Assembly (NCBI GenBank): GCA_020029455.1
Contig: JAIBJH010000044.1
Span: 1 to 13,963, forward strand
Length of the DNA stretch: 13,963 nt
DNA from: Hyphomicrobiales bacterium
GTDB taxonomy: Bacteria; Pseudomonadota; Alphaproteobacteria; Rhizobiales; Aestuariivirgaceae
Direction: 5' to 3'
Under the pieces are notes generated by a model that saw only the letters and a program-made list of their open reading frames with translations, ran no database searches and was not told the origin of the DNA. Position 1 is the first letter of the stretch. Each line of letters begins with the position of its first letter. Positions 8,053 through 13,963 of this stretch are shown in pieces. A program made the position numbers and the translations under genes.

Positions 8053-9633
8053 ATGACCGCAATGCCCAACTGGCCCAGCCGGCCCCTTGCCTTTGCCCAA
8101 AAGGCCATGGCCGCGACTTCATCGCCAGCGGCAACCCTGGCGGCCCTTGATGTCATGAAAAAGGGCGGAAACGCCGTTGATGCGGCGGTGACGGCCTCCG
8201 CCGTTCTCTGCATCACCGAACCCCACATGACGGGCATCGGCGGCGACTGCTTCGCCATCATTGCCTGGCCCGATGGCAAGCGTGTTGGGTTGAATGGCGC
8301 GGGCCGCAGCGCCAGATCGGCAACGGCTCAATGGCTCAAACAATCGGGCCTCCGCACCATTGATCCTCATTCCATTCATGCCGTCACGGTGCCGGGCGCG
8401 ATCGATGCCTGGGACACGTTATTGAAAGCTCATGGTTCCATTTCGCTGGCAGAAGCGTTGCAGCCTGCCATTGCGCTTGCCGAGCAAGGTGTTCCAACGG
8501 GCCCACGTGTTGCCCGCGACTGGCCCGAGCTGGTTGCGACGCTTGGGCGCGATCCCGGTGCGGCCACGCACTATCTTTTGCAGGGCCGCGCGCCCCTTGC
8601 CGGCGAAGTCATGCGCTATCCCGCATTGGCCAAGACTCTCCGGCAGATCGCCAGCGAAGGCCGCAATGCTTTCTACAATGGAACGATCGCGGCCGACACG
8701 CTGGCAACGCTGCAGGCAAAGGGCAGCCTGCTCACAAAGGAAGACTTCGCAGCAACGAGAGCCGATTGGGTGACACCAATCTCAACAAATTTTCTCGGCA
8801 CCGATATTTGGGAAATCCCGCCCTCGGGACAGGGCCTCACGGTTTTGATCGCACTCAACATCCTCAGGCATTTTGAACTCGCGCGCTTCGAGCCGGACTC
8901 ACCCCAGCGCAAACACCTGGAGATCGAAGCGCTGAAGCGGGCCTGGGCCTTGCGCAGCAGGCACATGGCCGATCCGGATTTTGCGGAAGTTCCTGTCGCG
9001 GAACTGCTCTCGGAAAAATTTGCAGTGCAACTTGCCGCAAGCATCTCGCCCGACCGGGCACAAGACATCGCAGTCAATCTCCCGCCGTCCGATACGGTCT
9101 ATCTTGCCGTCGTCGACCAGAACCGCCTGTGCTGTTCCTTCATCAATTCCATCTATTGGAGCTTCGGCGCTGGCATCACCACCGAGAAGACAGGCATCAC
9201 CCTCCAGAACAGGGGCGCAGGTTTTTCCTGCGAGCCAAATCATCCAAACGTGATCGCGCCGTCAAAGCGCCCACTCCATACCATCATTCCGGCCCTCGCC
9301 ACAAAGGACGGCCGCAACGACATGGTCTTCGGTGTCATGGGTGGCGACTTCCAGCCCATGGGCCATGTCAATATGGTGCTCAACACCTATGTCTATGGCC
9401 TCGATCCGCAGGCCTCGCTTGACCTGCCGCGACTTGTGCCATCGGGCGGTGTAGTGGAATGCGAAAACGCAGTCAGCGAAGCCGTCAGGCGTGACCTGGC
9501 GCGCCGCGGACATAAGATCGCTGACGCAGGTGAGCTCTTAGGCGGCGGCCAGATCATTCGCATCGATGCCAAGACCGGTCTTCTCATTGGCGGTTCCGAT
9601 CCGAGGAAGGATGGCTTCGCGGCGGGCTTTTGA
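8053..9633 (+). CDS. Gamma-glutamyltransferase-like Ntn hydrolase (YwrD-type)
   Basis: Member of the gamma-glutamyltransferase family: an N-terminal nucleophile hydrolase that cleaves itself into two subunits and acts on gamma-glutamyl compounds such as glutathione. From the ATG at 8053 it has 526 residues; no signal peptide is seen, so it is probably cytoplasmic. Family marks are SPAATLAALDVMKKGGNAVDAAV, EPHMTGIGGDCFAII, PSGQGLTVL, and the cleavage site SDTVYLAVVD with nucleophile Thr348. The classical Thr-Thr-His is Thr-Val-Tyr here, and the later block reads FGVMGGDFQPMGHVN; both point to the YwrD-like branch rather than classical periplasmic GGT. A TTG start at 7984 would add 23 residues unlike the family, so the ATG is preferred, although its SD is weak. 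Substrate unknown. Confidence 0.9.
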   Translation: MTAMPNWPSRPLAFAQKAMAATSSPAATLAALDVMKKGGNAVDAAVTASAVLCITEPHMTGIGGDCFAIIAWPDGKRVGLNGAGRSARSATAQWLKQSGLRTIDPHSIHAVTVPGAIDAWDTLLKAHGSISLAEALQPAIALAEQGVPTGPRVARDWPELVATLGRDPGAATHYLLQGRAPLAGEVMRYPALAKTLRQIASEGRNAFYNGTIAADTLATLQAKGSLLTKEDFAATRADWVTPISTNFLGTDIWEIPPSGQGLTVLIALNILRHFELARFEPDSPQRKHLEIEALKRAWALRSRHMADPDFAEVPVAELLSEKFAVQLAASISPDRAQDIAVNLPPSDTVYLAVVDQNRLCCSFINSIYWSFGAGITTEKTGITLQNRGAGFSCEPNHPNVIAPSKRPLHTIIPALATKDGRNDMVFGVMGGDFQPMGHVNMVLNTYVYGLDPQASLDLPRLVPSGGVVECENAVSEAVRRDLARRGHKIADAGELLGGGQIIRIDAKTGLLIGGSDPRKDGFAAGF

Positions 9634-9685
9634 CCAGTTGTTAAGCATGGTGTTTCCCTGAATCTTTACCAGCCCGCCCCTAGAG

Positions 9686-11731
9686 TTGCCCCTGCGGGGG
9701 CCAGCACGGGGAGCGCCCCTCCGCATTGCATCGGCACTGGAGGCGCTTTTGGACGGCACACTCGACAATCGTTTTACCCTGGACGAGCAAATCTCCCCGC
9801 CGCCCAGTGCGCCGGACATCGCCGGGCCGGCGCCGGACCCCATGGAGCTGGATGCCATCTTGCGCGCCCACGCAGCCGCGGGAAGCGCAGCCTATTGCTG
9901 GAACGTCATCGACGATACCATCAGCTGGAGCGGCAATGCCGGTGAGGTGCTGCAATGCGATGTTTCGGTGATCACCACGGGCCGCAAGTTTGCCGATTTC
10001 CTCGACAGCAGCAATGTCACGAGCCGCTATGATACCGTGATGGGAGCAAGCCACCGCGAGACGCGCGTGGACGGCATTCCCTTTGAGATCGAATACCGCT
10101 TCCGCCCCAAGGGCAGGCAGAACCAGCAGTCCCTGTGGGTTGAGGATTGCGGCCGCTGGTATGGCACGGCCGAGACCGGGCCTGCCCTCGTCTATGGCAC
10201 ACTGCGCGTCATCGAAAACCGCCACATCCACGACCAGGAGATGAACTTCCTCGCCAGCAGCGATGACCTGACGGGCATGATGAACCGGGCCCGCATGCTG
10301 AAAGCCCTTGATGAGGCGATCGCCCACGCGCGCGGCGAAAAAACCTCCTGCGCCTTTGTCCTTCTCGCCGTGAACAATCTCGATGTCATGAACGATACCT
10401 ATGGCTATGAAGTGGCCGATGAGGTGATCGCCGCCATTGCCGAGAGGCTGCGCAAGGTTATGCGCATCGGCGATGCCATTGCCCGTTACTCGCGCGCCAA
10501 GTTCGGCATCATTCTCAACGGCTGCAGGCCCGATGAACTGGCCCCCGCCCTTGAACGCTTCATGCGCGCCATCAGGGACAATGTGATCGAAACATCGCTG
10601 GGCCCGATCTGGGCCTTGATATCGATCGGCGCAGTGAACCTGCCGGCGACAGCCGATACTGCACCGACCGCTGCTGCCTGCGCCGAGGAGGCCCTGAGCG
10701 AAGCCCTGCAGCTGCCTGGCGATGGCTATTCGCTTTACGAATCGTCCGAACAGAAGACGGCGGAAAGGTTGCTCAATGCCCGTTGCGCCACGGAGATTGT
10801 CTCGTGCCTGCGCGGCGACCGCTTCAAGCTCGCCTTCCAGCCCGTCTGCGAAGCAAAGGACGGCAAGCCTTTCTTCCACGAGGCCCTGCTGCGCATGCAG
10901 GACTCAACCGGCGAACTGGTGACTGCAGGCCACCTGGTGCCGGTGGCCGAGAAGCTCGGCCTCATTCGCCTCATCGACCGCGCCGTCGTGCAGTTGGCCC
11001 TCTCAACGCTCGCCCGCCATCCCCTGGCCACGCTTTCGATCAATCTCTCCGCGACAACCGTGAGGGACCCGCGCTGGAACGCCCAGATTCTCGATGCCTT
11101 GGCAAGCGCCCCGGAACTTTCCTCGCGCCTCTTCGTTGAAGTGACCGAGACCGCCGCCCTCGCCGACTGCCCCGGCACCCGCGCCTTCCTCAAAGACCTG
11201 CAGAATGCCGGATGCCGCATCGCCATCGACGACTTCGGCGCTGGCCTCACCTCTTACCGGAACCTCAAGGAACTTCCTGTTTCCGTAATCAAGCTCGACG
11301 GTTCCCTGTGCCGCAAGTTGAGCGAGGCCGGCGGCAATGGCGTCTATGTGCGCTCCATGGTGGAACTGGCCCATGCCCTGGGAATGAAAGTGGTCGGCGA
11401 ATGGGTCGAATCGCAGGAAGAGGCCGAGGCCCTGGCGGAGATTGGTGTCGATTTTCTTCAGGGCAATCTGGTTGGCGAACCGTCGATCATCGAGCCCTGG
11501 GAGAAAAGTGAAGGCGAAGAGTCACTGCAATTTGAAGTCGCGCCAGAGACTGAGACTGAGATCGCGGCTGAGACAGAGACTGAGCCTAGGCCCGAAGCTG
11601 CGGCCGTCACTGATGCGGAGCTCGATCACCAGCTCCAGGAGCTCAAGGCACTCCTGCAGAACCTGCATTCATCCTTCGGCCGGAATGATGAGGCTGCGGA
11701 AGAACCAGGCGACTACGCCATCGCGTCTTAG
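9686..11731 (+). CDS. PAS-GGDEF(degenerate)-EAL cyclic-di-GMP signalling protein
   Basis: Predicted c-di-GMP phosphodiesterase of 681 residues, with no membrane segment. Order: an N-terminal extension, a PAS-like domain (about 65-180, YCWNVIDDTISWSGNA to LVYGTLRVIENR), a GGDEF domain (about 185-350, with SSDDLTGMMNR) whose active-site motif is SRAKF at 269-273, and an EAL domain (about 370-600). The EAL residues look intact: EALLR (Glu399), INLSA (Asn453), EVTET (Glu485), DDFGAG (Asp515, Asp516), IKLDGS (Lys536), GEWVE (Glu572, Glu575), LQGN (Gln592). The Glu/Thr-rich tail has ETETE repeats. The start is uncertain: TTG at 9686 lacks an SD and the first ATG is at 9842, but the sequence between them reads as coding. 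Follows ggt by 52 bases; its stop overlaps that of convergent phaR. Confidence 0.92.
   Translation: MPLRGPARGAPLRIASALEALLDGTLDNRFTLDEQISPPPSAPDIAGPAPDPMELDAILRAHAAAGSAAYCWNVIDDTISWSGNAGEVLQCDVSVITTGRKFADFLDSSNVTSRYDTVMGASHRETRVDGIPFEIEYRFRPKGRQNQQSLWVEDCGRWYGTAETGPALVYGTLRVIENRHIHDQEMNFLASSDDLTGMMNRARMLKALDEAIAHARGEKTSCAFVLLAVNNLDVMNDTYGYEVADEVIAAIAERLRKVMRIGDAIARYSRAKFGIILNGCRPDELAPALERFMRAIRDNVIETSLGPIWALISIGAVNLPATADTAPTAAACAEEALSEALQLPGDGYSLYESSEQKTAERLLNARCATEIVSCLRGDRFKLAFQPVCEAKDGKPFFHEALLRMQDSTGELVTAGHLVPVAEKLGLIRLIDRAVVQLALSTLARHPLATLSINLSATTVRDPRWNAQILDALASAPELSSRLFVEVTETAALADCPGTRAFLKDLQNAGCRIAIDDFGAGLTSYRNLKELPVSVIKLDGSLCRKLSEAGGNGVYVRSMVELAHALGMKVVGEWVESQEEAEALAEIGVDFLQGNLVGEPSIIEPWEKSEGEESLQFEVAPETETEIAAETETEPRPEAAAVTDAELDHQLQELKALLQNLHSSFGRNDEAAEEPGDYAIAS
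11546..11586 (+). repeat. GAGACT-type short repeats in the signalling protein tail
   Basis: Tandem GAGACT units, with an interrupted second block after GCGGCT, encode ETETE...ETETE in the acidic C-terminal tail. Such runs can change length by slippage; a six-base unit would keep the frame. Confidence 0.6.
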
Positions 11732-12414
11732 TTCCGGTTCAGCGCGTCAATCTTCTGCTGCATTGCGGCAAGCTCGTCCTTCAGCGACTGGAGATCATCC
11801 TTGGAAGGACCGCTTGCGGCTTGGGGCTTGCTCGCAGGTGACTCTGTCGCTGCGGGCGCGAACGGGTTTGGAAAGCCTGACGGGAAACCGCCGGAAAAGC
11901 CCGGAAACATTTTCAGCGCATCCTGGAAGAGCTGCATATTGCGCTTGGCTGTCTCTTCCATGGTCTTGAAGGCATCACCACCGAAACTTTCCAGCATCTG
12001 GCGGCGCAGCTTCTCCTGGTCCTTGAGCAGATTGCCCATGGAGAATTCGAGGTAACCCGGCACCATGCTCTGCATGCTATCGCCGTAGAAGCGGATGAGC
12101 TGGCGCAGGAAATTGATGGGAAGCAGCGTGTTCTCGCCCTTGTTCTCTTCCTCGAAGATGATCTGCGTCAGGACCGAGCGGGTGATGTCCTCCCCCGTCT
12201 TGGCGTCATAGACGGCGAAATCCTGGCCTTCCTTCACCATGCGGGAAAGGTCATCCAGCGTCACATAGGTGGAAGTGGCGGTATTGTAGAGCCGCCGGTT
12301 GGCGTATTTCTTGATCACGATGGCGGATTTGGATGGGCCTTGCCCTCCACCGGAACTGGCGCCCTGTCCCGGCGCTTGGGCGGTCTGTCCCTGCCCTGCA
12401 GTGTCGTCACTCAC
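11728..12414 (-). CDS. phaR: PHB-responsive repressor PhaR
   Basis: Polyhydroxyalkanoate synthesis repressor. In the family, PhaR binds nascent PHB granules and releases promoters of phasin and its own gene. From the GTG at 12414 it has 228 residues. The start is chosen by GGGAG with an 8-base spacer; the TTG at 12501 would place candidate operators inside the gene. A Gly/Gln-rich leader (1-30) is followed by the PHB_acc_N DNA-binding domain with IKKYANRRLYNTATSTYVTL (34-53), then the PHB_acc region (about 90-165), a Phe/Pro/Gly-rich linker (169-187) likely to touch polymer, and a C-terminal coiled coil (205-226). Divergent from phaA across 186 bases, with repeated GCRGTGCA words upstream suggesting autoregulation. 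Its stop overlaps the convergent signalling gene by four bases. Confidence 0.93.
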   Translation of the reverse strand: MSDDTAGQGQTAQAPGQGASSGGGQGPSKSAIVIKKYANRRLYNTATSTYVTLDDLSRMVKEGQDFAVYDAKTGEDITRSVLTQIIFEEENKGENTLLPINFLRQLIRFYGDSMQSMVPGYLEFSMGNLLKDQEKLRRQMLESFGGDAFKTMEETAKRNMQLFQDALKMFPGFSGGFPSGFPNPFAPAATESPASKPQAASGPSKDDLQSLKDELAAMQQKIDALNRN

Positions 12415-12456
12415 GAAACTCTCTCCCGAACCGAGGGGCTGAAACCCCGAGGCTTC

Positions 12457-12489
12457 TGCACTGCGAAAATCTGCGCGATGCACCGCACA
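12457..12489 (-). promoter_or_regulatory. Candidate PhaR operator pair upstream of phaR
   Basis: Minus-strand TGTGCGGTGCA (12489-12479) is the third exact copy of the word seen in the DUF1127-ggt region. GCAGTGCA (12464-12457) follows with its core exactly 22 bases downstream, two helical turns. A TTGACT (12501-12496) sits so that the 11-base word fills the end of a 17-base spacer, although the -10 that should follow is poor. The sites lie 43-75 bases before the GTG start. Family knowledge says PhaR represses its own gene; binding here is inferred. No exact CTGC-N3/4-GCAG site, the consensus I recall for Paracoccus PhaR, was noticed. Confidence 0.55.
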
Positions 12490-12536
12490 ATTGCAAGTCA
12501 AAAGCGGTATTGCGCCTGCTAAGGACTATTGACGCA

Positions 12537-12566
12537 TTGCAACATGGTTACAATCTCTGCCATAGA
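12537..12566 (+). promoter_or_regulatory. Possible phaA promoter
   Basis: TTGCAA (12537-12542) and CATAGA (12561-12566) are 18 bases apart, 35 bases upstream of the phaA ATG. An alternative is TTGACG (12529-12534) with TACAAT (12549-12554), but their spacing is only 14. Both are imperfect. Confidence 0.25.
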
Positions 12567-12600
12567 GACCTGAAACATCATCCACCGCGAGGAGTTCCCC

Positions 12601-13776
12601 ATGTCCACCGAGGTCGTCATCGTTTCTGCCGCCAGAACGCCGGTCGGCTCCTTCAATGGCGCACTCGCCTCGCAAACGGCAGCCCAGCTCGGCACGGTGG
12701 CGCTGAAAGCCGCGATGGAGCGCGGCAAAGTTTCTCCTGACGAAGTGAACGAGGTGATTTTGGGCCAGGTTTTGACCGCCGCCCAGGGCCAGAACCCGGC
12801 ACGGCAGGCGGCTATCCACGCCGGCATTCCTAATTCGGCGACCGCCTGGGGCATCAACCAGGTCTGCGGGTCAGGCCTCAGAGCCGTGGCGCTCGGCGCC
12901 CAGCAGATCGCCGATGGTTCGTCGGCGATTGTCGCTGCGGGCGGGCAGGAGAGCATGTCGAGGTCCACACACGCGGCGCATTTGCGCGATGGCGTGAAGA
13001 TGGGCGACTGGAACTTCATCGACACCATGATCAAGGACGGGTTGTGGGATGCCTTCAACGGCTATCACATGGGAACGACCGCCGAGAACGTCGCCAAGCA
13101 GTGGCAGATCACCCGCGATGCCCAGGATGCATTCGCCGTCGCCTCGCAGAACAAGGCAGAGGCCGCCCAGGCCGCCGGAAAGTTCAAGGATGAAATCATT
13201 GCCGTCACCATCGCTGGCCGCAAAGGCGATGTGGTGGTCGCCGACGACGAATATATCAAGAAGGGCGTGACGCTCGAAAGCGTGCAGAAGCTGCGCCCGG
13301 CTTTCCAGAAGGATGGCACCGTGACCGCCGCCAATGCCTCCGGCATCAATGACGGTGCCGCTGTTCTGATCCTCATGTCGGCCGCCGATGCCGCAAAGCG
13401 TGGGCTAGAACCACTGGCCCGCATCGCCTCCTGGGCCACCGCCGGCGTTGATCCGGCGGTCATGGGCACCGGCCCCATCCCCGCCTCGAAGCTGGCACTG
13501 CAAAGGGCTGGCTGGAAGGCTGGTGACCTTGATCTCGTGGAGGCCAATGAGGCCTTCGCCGCGCAAGCCTGCGCCGTCAACAAGGACATGGGCTGGGATC
13601 CCGCCAGGGTGAATGTCAATGGCGGGGCCATTGCAATTGGTCATCCCATCGGTGCATCGGGCGCCCGCGTACTCATCACTCTGCTTCACGAGATGAAGCG
13701 CGCCAAGGCGAAGAAGGGATTGACCACGCTTTGCATCGGCGGTGGCATGGGCATTGCCATGTGCGTCGAGCGGTAA
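12601..13776 (+). CDS. phaA: Acetyl-CoA acetyltransferase (beta-ketothiolase)
   Basis: Biosynthetic thiolase that condenses two acetyl-CoA to acetoacetyl-CoA, the first step of polyhydroxybutyrate synthesis; a cytoplasmic tetramer in the family. It has 391 residues. Catalytic residues fall at the same positions as in the Zoogloea enzyme: Cys89 in NQVCGSG, His348 in GGAIAIGHPIGASGAR, and Cys378 in TLCIGGGMG. The ATG is backed by AGGAG with a 6-base spacer. It is divergent from phaR. The usual partner phaB (acetoacetyl-CoA reductase) does not follow: a gene of opposite direction ends only six bases after the stop. The phaA symbol therefore rests on the enzyme's similarity and the phaR neighbour; a general acetyl-CoA acetyltransferase role (atoB-like) cannot be excluded. 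Confidence 0.93.
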   Translation: MSTEVVIVSAARTPVGSFNGALASQTAAQLGTVALKAAMERGKVSPDEVNEVILGQVLTAAQGQNPARQAAIHAGIPNSATAWGINQVCGSGLRAVALGAQQIADGSSAIVAAGGQESMSRSTHAAHLRDGVKMGDWNFIDTMIKDGLWDAFNGYHMGTTAENVAKQWQITRDAQDAFAVASQNKAEAAQAAGKFKDEIIAVTIAGRKGDVVVADDEYIKKGVTLESVQKLRPAFQKDGTVTAANASGINDGAAVLILMSAADAAKRGLEPLARIASWATAGVDPAVMGTGPIPASKLALQRAGWKAGDLDLVEANEAFAAQACAVNKDMGWDPARVNVNGGAIAIGHPIGASGARVLITLLHEMKRAKAKKGLTTLCIGGGMGIAMCVER

Positions 13777-13782
13777 GACGTC

Positions 13783-13963
13783 TCAAAGTTCTTCGAGAAG
13801 GGCTGCAAGCTTCTCCATGCCTGAATCCCAGCCCTTGCCCATGCGGCCAATGGCACTGGAAAAACATTTAACTTCAGCAGCTGTCGCCTGATACGGCGTC
13901 CAGACCAGCCGCATGCGCGTTTTCCGCACCACGGGGTCCAATGTCACGCTGGTGTGCAGGCTG
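13783..13963 (-). CDS. AHSA1/SRPBCC-family protein, C-terminal end only
   Basis: Only the last 59 residues plus stop are in the window; the gene begins beyond the right edge. The visible peptide runs VRKTRMRLVWTPYQATAAE and ends with KGWDSGMEKLAALLEEL. The RL.WTPY.AT..E block and the final GW...M.KL...L helix are typical of the AHSA1-type START-like fold (polyketide cyclase/SRPBCC), which binds hydrophobic ligands. No function can be given for this member. It converges on phaA with six bases between the stops, leaving no room for a terminator. Confidence 0.75.
   Translation of the reverse strand, partial: SLHTSVTLDPVVRKTRMRLVWTPYQATAAEVKCFSSAIGRMGKGWDSGMEKLAALLEEL

Noticed and set aside
9680..10879. 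399-residue open frame on the minus strand, antisense to the PAS-GGDEF-EAL gene
   Set aside because: It has no family resemblance, and the plus-strand reading has clear domains. Its length follows from GC-rich codon bias.

Overview
The window is GC-rich chromosomal DNA that looks alphaproteobacterial, most likely Hyphomicrobiales (Rhizobiales). This rests on an atpHAGD-ordered F1 ATP synthase operon with rhizobial-type subunits, tandem DUF1127 miniproteins, and a phaR repressor gene divergent from a phaA thiolase gene. The genus cannot be told from the sequence. Nothing looks like a phage, plasmid, insertion sequence or CRISPR array.

Layout. Positions 1-3957 (minus strand) hold atpD (3' part outside the window), atpG, atpA and atpH. 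An 82-base palindromic repeat sits between atpA and atpG. Positions 4154-7271 (minus strand) hold a tightly packed three-gene membrane operon: a CNNM/CorC-type CBS protein, an EamA/DMT permease with a 68-residue histidine-rich tail, and a NicO/RcnA-type nickel/cobalt permease. Positions 7352-7731 (minus strand) hold two DUF1127 genes and a long hairpin specific to minus-strand RNA. A 321-base AT-rich divergent region (7732-8052) separates them from a cytoplasmic gamma-glutamyltransferase-like gene (8053-9633, plus). It is followed by a PAS-GGDEF-EAL signalling protein (9686-11731, plus) whose GGDEF motif is destroyed. Convergent to that gene lies phaR (11728-12414, minus), divergent from phaA (12601-13776, plus). 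The window ends in the 3' end of an AHSA1/SRPBCC-type gene (minus).

How the genes may work together. The atp genes make the F1 sector of ATP synthase. The membrane operon probably handles divalent metals. PhaR and PhaA belong to polyhydroxybutyrate (PHB) metabolism. The most interesting regulatory signal is an 11-base word, TGTGCGGTGCA, found exactly three times: just upstream of phaR and twice between the DUF1127 pair and ggt. Looser GCAGTGCA copies lie 22 and 33 bases away at two of these places. This suggests one regulator, plausibly PhaR, links PHB status to the DUF1127 miniproteins and possibly to ggt. The second signal is a 15-bp hairpin with a GAAA loop after the DUF1127 pair. It pairs fully only in minus-strand RNA and is directly preceded by an anti-Shine-Dalgarno-like UCCUCCC, reminiscent of the DUF1127-linked CCUCCUCCC-motif sRNAs of Rhodobacter.

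Start codons were chosen by ribosome-binding site and family fit. For several genes this is shorter than the longest open frame.
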